Of a DNA stretch of 25,027 nt, positions 15,203-23,171 are shown one piece after another; position 1 is the stretch's first letter, and each line of letters opens with the position of its first letter. The translations under genes and the position numbers were made by a program. Below the pieces are notes generated by a model that saw only the letters and a program-made list of their open reading frames with translations, was not told the origin of the DNA and searched no databases. Location: assembly GCA_050288705.1 (NCBI GenBank), contig JBNKEI010000137.1, forward strand, positions 1 to 25,027. The letters are read 5' to 3'. This stretch comes from JBNKEI01 sp050288705 (GTDB lineage: Bacteria > Myxococcota > Myxococcia > Myxococcales > UBA5297).

Positions 15203-16474
15203 TCAGCCTTCTTCCATGAACGGATGCACCGCCTGCGCAATGGCCAATTCTTGACGAACCTCGGAAAGCTCAGCGTTGGTGCTACGCAGCCGTTCGGAAA
15301 GGACTTGCACAAAACTCCAAAGAAGCTTCACTGCTAGAACTGGCTCCCGCCTCATTAGGTTCATGAGCTCAGACCGCGAAATAACCATGACTCTAGTTGA
15401 ATCCAAGGTGCGCACTGTAGCTGAACGAGGAGAATGATCGACCAGTCCCATTTCTCCAAAATGACCGCCCCCGCGTAGCTCAGCAATTTCCACCCCGCCT
15501 TTGGCAATGACCACTTTGCCGCGCAAGACCACAAAAAGCTCGTCTCCTAATTGACCTTCCACCACAATTTCCCGCCCCGGAGGATAAGTTCGAGTCATCG
15601 CAATAGCTAATACTGCGCTCTGCTCTTTGTAGGTAAGATGGCGAAAAACCGGGATCTTGCGCAGCGCCTCTAATTTGGTGGCGACATCGGAGGTTGCCTC
15701 AGTGCTGGATTCTCCATCAACCGCTAATGCAATGCAGGTAATATTGTCTTTACCTCCCCGAGCGTTAGCCAACTCCACCAACGTCGCAGGAAGGGCCTCG
15801 CAATTGGTTGACCCTAGCAATGAAGAGGTTTCCTCGTCAGAAAGATATCCATGCAATCCATCAGAGCAGATCATGAATAGATCTCCTGGCATGAGATCAA
15901 CAACAAGAGTATCTACCTGCACCGATTCTTGAATGCCTACCGCTCGGGTAATTACGTTTCGATAAGGGCTTTTGTTGGCTTCCTCTTTGGTAATAGTACC
16001 CGCTTTTAACTGGGCAGAAACCAGAGTGTGATCTTCGGTCAAGCGATGAGCTTGTCCTTGTCTCAACAAATAAACTCGACTATCACCTACATGCCCGATG
16101 ATTGCTCTGTCACCGGAAACAAAAATTCCCGCAAAGGTAGTTCCCATTCCTCGTTTAGAAGGGTCAGCCTGAGCTAATCTGTAGATATCGGCACAGGCGT
16201 TTTGAATGGCTTCTTCAATTAGGGCCTCTGCAGCTTGTCCATTTTGTGGACTAGGGTATTCCGCCAATCGCTGAATGATGTGATACTGCTGGCGAACATA
16301 CTCAACCACCACCTCAATGGCGTGCGCGGAAGCGACTTCTCCGGCATTATGCCCGCCCATTCCGTCTGCGACAATATAAATGCCCAACGCTTCATCAACG
16401 ATGAAGGCGTCTTCATTGCCTTGTCTCTTCTTTCCGACATCGGTAAGACCGTAGCCACGTAGTTGCACAGGCAT
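15203..16474 (-). CDS. PP2C-type Ser/Thr phosphatase fused to a cyclic-nucleotide-binding domain
   Basis: This 423-residue two-domain signalling protein has a PP2C phosphatase of the bacterial Stp/PppA type at residues 5-253, with all metal-binding motifs: RQGNED (17-22), DGMGGH (37-42), HVGDSR (128-133), CSDGLHG (203-209) and GGKDN (240-244). Residues about 275-385 are a CNB domain. Its phosphate-binding cassette GHFGEMGLVDHSPRSATV (337-354) keeps the ribose-contacting Glu and the phosphate-contacting Arg, so cAMP or cGMP binding is plausible. The last 30 residues look helical. The inferred role is dephosphorylation of Ser/Thr kinase targets under second-messenger control. AGGAAGGA before the ATG is a strong ribosome binding site. 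No cognate kinase is in the window. Confidence 0.92.
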   Translation of the reverse strand: MPVQLRGYGLTDVGKKRQGNEDAFIVDEALGIYIVADGMGGHNAGEVASAHAIEVVVEYVRQQYHIIQRLAEYPSPQNGQAAEALIEEAIQNACADIYRLAQADPSKRGMGTTFAGIFVSGDRAIIGHVGDSRVYLLRQGQAHRLTEDHTLVSAQLKAGTITKEEANKSPYRNVITRAVGIQESVQVDTLVVDLMPGDLFMICSDGLHGYLSDEETSSLLGSTNCEALPATLVELANARGGKDNITCIALAVDGESSTEATSDVATKLEALRKIPVFRHLTYKEQSAVLAIAMTRTYPPGREIVVEGQLGDELFVVLRGKVVIAKGGVEIAELRGGGHFGEMGLVDHSPRSATVRTLDSTRVMVISRSELMNLMRREPVLAVKLLWSFVQVLSERLRSTNAELSEVRQELAIAQAVHPFMEEG

Positions 16475-16620
16475 CCGTTCCTTCCTCGCGCGAATATTTA
16501 GGGGATGCTAGCCTCGACAGCAACCATGGTCAACGAGGACCGTGAGTTTTAAAGTAAGAAAATCAGCATTCCTTTTCTCAGAAAGTCTGGCAAAAACCTA
16601 TCACATTACTCGCCCTGGAG

Positions 16621-16648
16621 ATTATCTGTGAACAAAATAATATCACAA
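16621..16648 (-). promoter_or_regulatory. Probable sigma-70 promoter of the PP2C-CNB operon
   Basis: On the minus strand TTGTGA (16648-16643) and GATAAT (16626-16621; 5 of 6) are separated by 16 bases. Transcription would begin near 16614, leaving about 140 bases of leader before the phosphatase ATG. It sits in the 236-base gap after the hibernation factor gene, supporting a separate transcription unit. Confidence 0.45.
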
Positions 16649-16710
16649 TAGACACCTGATAGGCCTCCCAATAGTATATCGCGAAGGCCGCGTACAGGCT
16701 ATTTGGACCT

Positions 16711-17127
16711 CTACTTTTTTGCCTTAGGCAACTCTTCTACCGGTACGCTTGGTAGCACGCCCGACACTCCCCCTTCCGCCACTACCGTGGCCAAAGGTCG
16801 ATATTTCTTACCACCTAAGGAGTGACGGTGGCGCTCCACTTCCCGCTTTCCCACCCGTACTAACCGATCACCCGCACCGTCAATGGAAGCGTAAATATCG
16901 GGGGTTGCCTCTTCAATTTGAATTACGCTTGCTCCAGGCATACGCAAAGTTAAATGGCATTCTTGGTCATTGCCACCTTTGGGCCCGTTGGTATCTCCCA
17001 ACTCCACCCGCAACTCTGCAGCCGAGTCATCGTAAAAACGCTTGAGTGGCGCTACTACCCGCTCGGTCACATAAGCCTTTAGTTCTTCAGATAACTTCAT
17101 CTGCTTACCTTGAATGCGAATTTTCAT
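16711..17127 (-). CDS. hpf: Ribosome hibernation promoting factor (short HPF/YfiA family)
   Basis: This 138-residue protein binds the 30S subunit decoding site and stabilises inactive ribosomes in starvation. It has a single HPF/RaiA domain: MKIRIQGKQMKLSEELKAYV, then RVELGDTNGPKGGNDQECHL, then ASIDGAGDRLVRVGKREVER. This is followed by a poorly conserved 35-residue tail without the dimerising C-terminal domain of long HPF. The start was moved to the ATG at 17127, since the family begins with M-[KN]-I-x-I-x-G. No Shine-Dalgarno sequence precedes it. A TATACA box on the minus strand lies about 10 bases upstream of the ATG, so the message could be nearly leaderless. The usual neighbours rpoN and ptsN are absent. 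Confidence 0.88.
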   Translation of the reverse strand: MKIRIQGKQMKLSEELKAYVTERVVAPLKRFYDDSAAELRVELGDTNGPKGGNDQECHLTLRMPGASVIQIEEATPDIYASIDGAGDRLVRVGKREVERHRHSLGGKKYRPLATVVAEGGVSGVLPSVPVEELPKAKK

Positions 17128-17173
17128 ACAATAGAAATGTGTATACTGGTGAACCATTAGGTAAGGCAGATAA

Positions 17174-17196
17174 GGACGGGAAATATTGACCCGCCC
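17174..17196 (-). terminator. Hairpin between lipoprotein and hpf genes
   Basis: On the minus strand GGGCGGG (17196-17190) and CCCGTCC (17180-17174) form a 7-bp stem with one G-U pair around a 9-base AT-rich loop, 28 bases past the lipoprotein stop. No T-run follows. It could stop or attenuate readthrough into hpf, or stabilise the message end. Confidence 0.3.
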
Positions 17197-17223
17197 CATT
17201 GCTTTTGGATACTAGCAGATAGA

Positions 17224-18519
17224 CTAAAAGACAATCGGCAAGGCAATCGGTGATAATCTTTTGCCCTTAGCAGCCGAAGCTTCCAACATCTCTGCATTAG
17301 GAATTTTCATCGGGGGAACAAAAAACAGGGCGCTCATTACTTGAGAATTAACCATCGGATTTTCCGCCCCAGAATCCGATAGCCATCCGCCAGTGCCTAA
17401 CTGCTGCTGCCCAGCCAGCCATTGAGAACCACGAATAGCAGACCCTAAGGCAACCAACCGATGTGGAAATGCCAAAGCCAATCCTTGAACCGCCGCCGCA
17501 GTCGCCTGAACACTTGCCCGAGGAAAATCAGCATTCCAGTACCAATAGCCGTCTGCCTGCTGTAACTGTAGAAGCTTGTTGTGTATGACTGAAAGCTGTT
17601 GACGGTCGGCGCCACTCCAAGAAATAGCCATGGCTGCCCAAGCTAGTCCTTGGATGTAGTATAGCTCCGAAGCATCCTCAATATTGAAATTGCCCTGAGG
17701 ACCAATTTCTTCGGCTACTGCCGCACCATACTGGCGCGCATGCTGGCTATATCCGCGAAGGGGAAACGCGAAATCCAAGGCCCACGCTGATAAAACCAGA
17801 TGTCCTAAATCGTAGGGAATTAGCCCCTCGGCATTGCTGGAGTAACGAACCTGGCGTATGTAGTTTATTAGTCCCGATGTTCCTCCGCCATATTGTTGTA
17901 GCTTGGCATCATATCTTTCTCGGGCTATATCCTGCAGTTCTCCTTGTTCAGTGGAAAGGCTGAACAGTATAAGAAAAGCAAAATCAGGAGGCGAGTCTAC
18001 TTCGCTTCTATTCTTAATTCCCTCGACAGTATCTTGTAACGCTACCGCGAATCGCGAACTGTTAGCCGGACTATGCTGAGCCGCCCATAAGCCATAACCA
18101 ATCTCTCCGTATGTATTTTGCGGGCTAGGTTGAGAAGAATGGCTATTTTGCCCAATCTCCCAATCCCACCCCCCATCTTGAGGATCATTGTCGGGATTTC
18201 CATTACTAGCGTTATCTTCTGTTATATCTGCCTGCAAATCACACAACCTGTTTCCTCCCAATTGAAGAACCGAGGTGCGATACTGTAGCGGATCGGGCAA
18301 AGACGGAGATAACACCAATGTCATAGGATGTTCAGAAAAGTCAGCTACTGCCTCTTCTGGTTGACTTTGTTCCGCATAGCTATTCTGGGCAGATTCATCT
18401 TCGACCGCTTCAGCTACTGCCAGCACCTGTCCGGCATTACCACTCTGCCAACTTTCACCACACCCGGCCAGGCCTAGGCTAGCTACCACCCAACACAGGA
18501 CTACGGCTTTTGCGTTCAT
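17224..18519 (-). CDS. Lipoprotein with alpha/alpha-toroid (terpenoid-cyclase-like) fold
   Basis: This 431-residue protein has a lipoprotein signal peptide. The lipobox LAGC places the lipidated cysteine at residue 20. Residues 21-165 are polar, acidic and low in complexity, probably a flexible linker. From about 170 on there are repeated helix pairs with glycine-tryptophan turns such as QQADGYWYWNADFP and GTGGWLSDSGAENPMVNSQV. These resemble the alpha/alpha-toroid repeats of squalene-cyclase, prenyltransferase and complement-like proteins, without the DxDD cyclase motif. An enzymatic role is therefore not supported. It follows the flotillin gene by 146 bases on the same strand. A hairpin covers its ribosome binding site. 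Confidence 0.7.
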   Translation of the reverse strand: MNAKAVVLCWVVASLGLAGCGESWQSGNAGQVLAVAEAVEDESAQNSYAEQSQPEEAVADFSEHPMTLVLSPSLPDPLQYRTSVLQLGGNRLCDLQADITEDNASNGNPDNDPQDGGWDWEIGQNSHSSQPSPQNTYGEIGYGLWAAQHSPANSSRFAVALQDTVEGIKNRSEVDSPPDFAFLILFSLSTEQGELQDIARERYDAKLQQYGGGTSGLINYIRQVRYSSNAEGLIPYDLGHLVLSAWALDFAFPLRGYSQHARQYGAAVAEEIGPQGNFNIEDASELYYIQGLAWAAMAISWSGADRQQLSVIHNKLLQLQQADGYWYWNADFPRASVQATAAAVQGLALAFPHRLVALGSAIRGSQWLAGQQQLGTGGWLSDSGAENPMVNSQVMSALFFVPPMKIPNAEMLEASAAKGKRLSPIALPIVF

Positions 18520-18549
18520 GGCTTCCTCCCCTTTCCGAATCAGGAAGCC
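18520..18549 (-). promoter_or_regulatory. Hairpin burying the ribosome binding site of the lipoprotein gene
   Basis: On the minus strand GGCTTCCT (18549-18542) and AGGAAGCC (18527-18520) form a perfect 8-bp stem around a 14-base loop. The 3' arm ends directly at the ATG (18519) and includes part of the GGGGAGGAA Shine-Dalgarno stretch. In the folded message the ribosome site would be largely hidden. Regulation by temperature, ligand or upstream translation is inference. Confidence 0.4.
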
Positions 18550-18665
18550 TTCATTCTAGCGAGCCTTTGGATTCCTGGCTCTATGATAAGCAGCATTCAT
18601 TCACGAAAGGTTGAAGAACCAACTTCGCCAGGAACCGAAGCTCCCGGCGTAAGGGCACCAACTTC

Positions 18666-20717
18666 CTACGATTCAGTGCCAGCAGAGGACTTTGGTGGTG
18701 ATTGAGTTTCAGTCGAAGAAGAGCCGCACACTGCTTCTTTAGCCTTATGCGCAATCGCTTCTGGAGCAATTCCCCCAAACTCGAGCAGTGATTTCATTAC
18801 TGGAGCTAAAGCAGAGGCGTCAAAAAGCGTTTTCATTACTGTCCCTACTGCCCCATTATTGCCAGCCCGAACTCCATCGCCAGAATTGAGACCATTAACT
18901 TGCAATACCTTCACGTCACTAACAGCAGTAACCGGGGTCATCAATTCCCGCACCAGCTCTGGAGAGCGGTCAATAAGCTTCATAGCCACGTCACGGAGAA
19001 TCAGCTTGGTATCAGTAATGTTTTCGGCGGCTAAAGCAAGTTGACGTGCTTCTGCTTCCGCTTTTCCTTTCATTAAAGTGGCTGCTGCCAATCTTTCCAT
19101 AGCTTGCGCTTGCATTCCTGCAGCTTCCGCTTCTGCGGCCGAACGAACCTTCACTTGGTCGGCGCTACCTTCTGCTTCGGTACGCACTGCATCGGCTGCA
19201 GCGACTGCCTGAATACGAATTTGATCAGCTTCAGCCTGTGCTGATTCGCGACGCGCATTAGCCAGACCTTGGGCCTCGGACCAAGCGGCATCGGCCAACC
19301 GCTTTTTGGCATCCGCTTCTGCTTGAGCAATAGTGGTTTGTTTATAAGCCGAAACTTCTACCAACAATCTTTCTTGCTGAGCGTTTTTCGACGCTTCAAT
19401 TAGCGCAATCTCTTTTTGCCGCTCGGCTTCGCTGGTTTTTTCCACGGAAAGTATTTGCTGTTCAGCTTTTTCCTGCACTGCCGCCGCTTCAGCTAGCTCT
19501 GCTTGTGCCCGCGATTTCTCTGCCTCCGCATTAGTCACCGCAATCTGTTTGGAAATCTGAGCAGTTTCAATTGCTTTCTGTTTTTCTATGGCCGTTGCTT
19601 CTACTGATTTGGCCTTGGCAATATTGGCGGTCTCAATAGCTTTAGCGCGCTCAATCTCCGCAGACTCAACAGCTTTCTGCGCCTCAATTTGTGCGGTTTT
19701 TTCCGCTCTTTCTTTTTCCGCTTTAGCCAAGGACACGGCTTGTTGGCGCTCAATATCTGCTTTTTCTACTGATTGCTCTTGAAGAATTCGCGTTGCCTCC
19801 ACAGCTTGCTTTTTGTCTAGCGCTGCTTGCTCGGCAGCCAATTGCTGCAACAAAATTGCCTTTTGCGCCTCTGCTTGCTGAGTAGCTTCGATTTCGGCAA
19901 TTCTGCGCGCCTGTTCTGCCTTTTGTGCGGACTGGTATTCGGCCACCAAGCGCGATTGATCAGCTTCCGCTCGCTTTTGATCTGCTTCGAATGCTAATGC
20001 CTGCTTGCGCGATTCAACATCTTTTTGTTGAACTGCTACGTCGGTATCCCTTTTTATGGCATTAGTAAGATTTCGATTCGCCTCTACAATCTCGGCAATG
20101 GCACGACGCCCCTCTGCATCAAACACGTCGTTAGGATCTAATTCCGCGGTAGGAAGTTGAGCAAAAGTAGTAATCGCCACCGATTCTAGGGTGAGACCGT
20201 TTTTTTTCAATTCCTCGGATAATGTTCTTTGCACATGTTCCGCAAATTCTTTGCGGTTTTTGTGTAAATCCTGAAAACGCTGGTTAGCAGCCACCGAGCG
20301 TAACGCATCGGTCAGTTTTCCTTCCACTAATTCCCTCACTGCATTAGCTTCAAGATTACGAACACCAAAAGAACGCGCTGCTGCCAATACATCGTCTTTA
20401 GTAGGTTCAACTTTAACATATAACTCGGTAGTCACATTGGCTTTAATTTTATCCGCAGTAACCAAGGCGTTACGTCCCTCCCTGGCCACCATTAAAGCTA
20501 CTGATTTGAGAGAAACCCGCATTACTTGATGCATCACCGGCAATACAGTAACTCCGCCACCAATCACTACTCTTTCTCCGCCACTTCCGGTTCGCACTAG
20601 CGCTTCGTCGGCTCCTGCTCGCTGATAAAATTTCGCTAAAACAAAACCAATACCTACAATAAGAATTACCAGCACCACCGCCGAAAACAAAATTAGGTGT
20701 AACATATTGTCATTCAC
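18666..20717 (-). CDS. Flotillin-like SPFH membrane protein (YqiK type)
   Basis: This is a 683-residue inner-membrane scaffold of the flotillin family, which organises ordered membrane domains. One N-terminal membrane segment (5-28) is followed by the SPFH domain (about 30-190) with VIGGGVTVLPVMHQVMRVSL and an ITTFAQLP-type end. Then comes a very long Ala/Glu/Lys coiled coil (about 215-560) and the flotillin C-terminus with LRDVAMKLIDRSPELVRELM. E. coli YqiK has about 553 residues, and the excess lies mainly in the coil. The coil includes a run of 11-residue repeats at about 303-405. The start is GTG at 20717: GGAGG lies ten bases upstream, and GTGA overlaps the stop of the YqiJ-like gene by four bases. 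An ATG four codons later (20705) is the alternative. Confidence 0.92.
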   Translation of the reverse strand: MNDNMLHLILFSAVVLVILIVGIGFVLAKFYQRAGADEALVRTGSGGERVVIGGGVTVLPVMHQVMRVSLKSVALMVAREGRNALVTADKIKANVTTELYVKVEPTKDDVLAAARSFGVRNLEANAVRELVEGKLTDALRSVAANQRFQDLHKNRKEFAEHVQRTLSEELKKNGLTLESVAITTFAQLPTAELDPNDVFDAEGRRAIAEIVEANRNLTNAIKRDTDVAVQQKDVESRKQALAFEADQKRAEADQSRLVAEYQSAQKAEQARRIAEIEATQQAEAQKAILLQQLAAEQAALDKKQAVEATRILQEQSVEKADIERQQAVSLAKAEKERAEKTAQIEAQKAVESAEIERAKAIETANIAKAKSVEATAIEKQKAIETAQISKQIAVTNAEAEKSRAQAELAEAAAVQEKAEQQILSVEKTSEAERQKEIALIEASKNAQQERLLVEVSAYKQTTIAQAEADAKKRLADAAWSEAQGLANARRESAQAEADQIRIQAVAAADAVRTEAEGSADQVKVRSAAEAEAAGMQAQAMERLAAATLMKGKAEAEARQLALAAENITDTKLILRDVAMKLIDRSPELVRELMTPVTAVSDVKVLQVNGLNSGDGVRAGNNGAVGTVMKTLFDASALAPVMKSLLEFGGIAPEAIAHKAKEAVCGSSSTETQSPPKSSAGTES

Positions 20718-21439
20718 GATCGATTTTCCTCCAACAATGATTTCATTGGGCACACATATAAAATGTCTTTTTTTTCTTGATAATCTACTACCATTACATT
20801 TGCGCCTTCGGGAATGGGAGCTTCTGTTGGTAAGGTGCGACAAATCAAGCGCAAAACTCGACCATGGGGGTCGTTAAGACGTATTTCACCAAAATCAGCA
20901 GAAATTTTACTGGAAATAACCACCCCAGTGCAGCCAATTAAATCCCGACGGCGACTAGCTTCGCCACTGCTTGCTGGCATTAATCGCGCCACCAGCCGCA
21001 CTAAACCCGAACTAAATATGCTTCCTCCAATAACGGCTGCTGGCAACGAAAATAATAAATAGTAGGAGCTCAGTTTATCGGTAAAAGTCCATACCAAAGT
21101 AGTTATAAAAATTCCAACCAAGCCAAACATAGTAAGAAAGCTTTGCCATACAACTGCAAAAGGCACTCTTCCTAACCCTAAAAAGCCCCAAAACACTACT
21201 GATAAGCTTTCATACTCGCAAACCTGGCCACTGCTAGCACAGGCTCCATGATCGGCAGAGTTTCCGTGGTCAGCGATTGCTTCGTTATGTCCATCTACAT
21301 TGGATGAATCGTGGCCGCCATGCTCTCCCCAAGAGAGCAAGCCAAGCCCTTGCAAAAGCACATAAAATGCCACCGTAAGCAACGCTACTGAAAAAGGAGC
21401 ATTAGCGATGCTCACCAACGAAGACAGAAATGTGCTCAC
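20714..21439 (-). CDS. YqiJ-like (DUF1449) membrane protein with OB-fold, flotillin partner
   Basis: This 241-residue integral membrane protein has a first segment at about 13-36, then a polar loop rich in His, Asp and Asn (about 38-72, with HGGHDSSNVDGHNEA), then segments near 78-100, 102-122 and 128-150. The soluble C-terminal domain (about 165-235) is NfeD-like with an OB fold: LIGCTGVVISSKISADFGEI, then GANVMVVDYQ and a final strand. In E. coli and many bacteria such proteins are encoded with a flotillin, and the pair is thought to act together at the membrane. Here coupling is direct, by a four-base GTGA overlap. The start is GTG with GGAG eight bases upstream. The His-rich loop might bind metal. 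Confidence 0.88.
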   Translation of the reverse strand: MSTFLSSLVSIANAPFSVALLTVAFYVLLQGLGLLSWGEHGGHDSSNVDGHNEAIADHGNSADHGACASSGQVCEYESLSVVFWGFLGLGRVPFAVVWQSFLTMFGLVGIFITTLVWTFTDKLSSYYLLFSLPAAVIGGSIFSSGLVRLVARLMPASSGEASRRRDLIGCTGVVISSKISADFGEIRLNDPHGRVLRLICRTLPTEAPIPEGANVMVVDYQEKKDILYVCPMKSLLEENRS

Positions 21440-21516
21440 CTAAAAATCTCCAAATCGGGCGGATAAACCTTAGCAGAAAAGCTGCCCCGGTTCAATTCCA
21501 ATTCTCATTCCGATTC

Positions 21517-22833
21517 TCAGGGGATTTGGCCAGGTATTGCAAATTTTTTTGCCAATTCGGAAACAATCTGCTTGCATAATTTCTCTTCGCCCACAAATTC
21601 AACACCCATTTCTTTTCCTCCTGATGCAATACGACGCACCAAGCACGGAATACCGGGCTTACTAGGCAAGCAGCCAAAAACCAGTTTAGCACTAGCACCA
21701 ATAGTAAGAATACGGCCTGAATCTAGCCTTGCTCCGCTTTCAGAAATATCATGAACAATAACCGGAATCGTAAAGGAAGCATGAATTAAAGTAGCTTTAC
21801 AGCGCACGCGAAAACGTTCACTTGATTTGGCGATATTTGCAAAATCGGAAGGAATACTGTTTTGTTGCGCTTGACTAAACGAAGTCTCACGATCTTCAAT
21901 GTTTTCACGTGCTCGACGAAGCGCAGAAATATCGGCAGTTAAAAGAATACGCGCAATCCCTCTCAAGGTAGCAGCCGAGCGCTCAATTCCATCGGGCTGC
22001 AACAAAAATGGTTTTCGCATACTTACTGAATTGTTAATTGTTTGACTAGCCATTAAAAAGCCCAATACTGGCGCATCGATTCCCAAAAAATCATTGGTCA
22101 TGCGCGAAATAGCCTGAAGCGCAGCCTGTTCGGAAGAATTACCTAAATTGTTCCCAATAACCCGCCCTCCAAAATGCAATAGGCTATTCTGTATAGCTTT
22201 CTCAAAAGAAGGGTCGCTATGGTGCAATCGCGCCAACATTTCCGGAATTCTACGGTTGGCTACACTAGCCTCCGGGCTTTCTTCAATCAACTTCATTCGC
22301 TCAGGAGTGTCGGCGAACCTGCGAATCTCTCGGAAAACAGCCCCTTTGAGAAATGCGTAGGCGTTTTGCAATGAAGTAAGCTGCGAGGTCATGACAACCA
22401 GCCGCAGATCTGCGGCATCGAATAAATCGAGCACATTGAAACTTACCCCTGCTCCAACATCGATCACTACGGCATCAGCATCTAAAGAACGAACATGCCG
22501 AATTAATTTTTGTTTTTGTTGAAAACTAATGTTGGCGGCCCCCACCACCGCTCCACTTCCAGGAATAAGACCTAAACGGGGTTCTACAGTGGGAACAATC
22601 GCCTCTTCTAAACTCTGAATAGTATGTTCAAAAAGCCCTTGCAGGGTATGCCCTGGCTTATCAATTCCCAAAAGAGTGTGTTGATTTGCCCCACCAAGAT
22701 CAGCATCAACCAACACCACTCGAGCACCGGTTTGCGCCATGGCCAAGGCCAAATTGCAAGACACTATGCTTTTTCCCACCCCTCCCTTGCCGCCTCCTAC
22801 CGAGATGATCCTTTTTGCTGGTTGGATTCTCAT
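21517..22833 (-). CDS. MinD/ParA-family (FlhG-like) ATPase fused to a PilZ domain
   Basis: This is a 438-residue fusion. Residues 5-300 form a deviant-Walker-A ATPase: GGGKGGVGKS (13-22), the DADLGGAN loop (44-51), and VIDVGAGVSFNVLD (123-136) with a Walker-B aspartate. This arrangement fits FlhG/FleN/MinD proteins, which place or count flagella, pili or other polar machines. A linker of about 35 residues leads to a C-terminal PilZ domain (about 338-420). It keeps both c-di-GMP motifs, the RxxxR (R340, R344 in ERFRVR) and the D/NxSxxG (DISESG, 362-367). The inferred role is positioning controlled by c-di-GMP. It is followed 77 bases later by the YqiJ/flotillin pair. No flagellar or pilus gene is in the window. 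Confidence 0.9.
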   Translation of the reverse strand: MRIQPAKRIISVGGGKGGVGKSIVSCNLALAMAQTGARVVLVDADLGGANQHTLLGIDKPGHTLQGLFEHTIQSLEEAIVPTVEPRLGLIPGSGAVVGAANISFQQKQKLIRHVRSLDADAVVIDVGAGVSFNVLDLFDAADLRLVVMTSQLTSLQNAYAFLKGAVFREIRRFADTPERMKLIEESPEASVANRRIPEMLARLHHSDPSFEKAIQNSLLHFGGRVIGNNLGNSSEQAALQAISRMTNDFLGIDAPVLGFLMASQTINNSVSMRKPFLLQPDGIERSAATLRGIARILLTADISALRRARENIEDRETSFSQAQQNSIPSDFANIAKSSERFRVRCKATLIHASFTIPVIVHDISESGARLDSGRILTIGASAKLVFGCLPSKPGIPCLVRRIASGGKEMGVEFVGEEKLCKQIVSELAKKFAIPGQIP

Positions 22834-23171
22834 CTCGCGCCACCCCGATAACTAATTCTCACCGTACACCTTCCATGCACCACAGAGCAAGTTACCCCGT
22901 AAACATCTCGAGCCTACATTCAGGTGGCTTAAAAACCGCATTTCCTACTCTTTTGTGGACATACCTAAGTAACCATGAAGCATGTTTTTACCTTGTTATG
23001 GCATTGGTCTCGCTATTTAGTCGTGAACCTTAACGCAAATTGCAACTTAACCGGCGCTTCGCAGATAAGCGTGCGATTTTGCCGACCAGTCTCAAGCTGG
23101 CATAAAACGTGCTAATAGTTTGTATAGAATAGCAGGTTCAGCCTACAGGTTCAAAGCGAGTCGGAGCTGTC
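22834..23171. other. Divergent intergenic region between MinD-PilZ and GNAT genes
   Basis: These 338 bases contain no credible gene; one 72-residue plus-strand ORF starts inside the MinD gene's antisense and matches nothing. The right part holds the sigma-54-type promoter described separately and the GGAG ribosome site of the acetyltransferase gene. The left part must drive MinD-PilZ leftwards, but I see no convincing promoter. No obvious activator-binding palindrome was found. Confidence 0.5.
23098..23113 (+). promoter_or_regulatory. Sigma-54-type (-24/-12) promoter
   Basis: TGGCATAAAACGTGCT has the invariant GG and GC at exactly the required 10-base spacing, plus the TGGCA block of the -24 element (consensus TGGCAC-N5-TTGC). 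Transcription would start near 23124, about 48 bases before the acetyltransferase ATG. The second gene of this operon encodes a sigma-54 activator, which fits autoregulation. Confidence 0.55.

Noticed and set aside
18581..18778. 65-residue minus-strand ORF
   Set aside because: It overlaps the end of the flotillin gene in another frame and has biased, shadow-like composition.
22815..23033. 72-residue plus-strand ORF in the MinD/GNAT gap
   Set aside because: It begins antisense to the MinD start and has no ribosome site or recognisable sequence.
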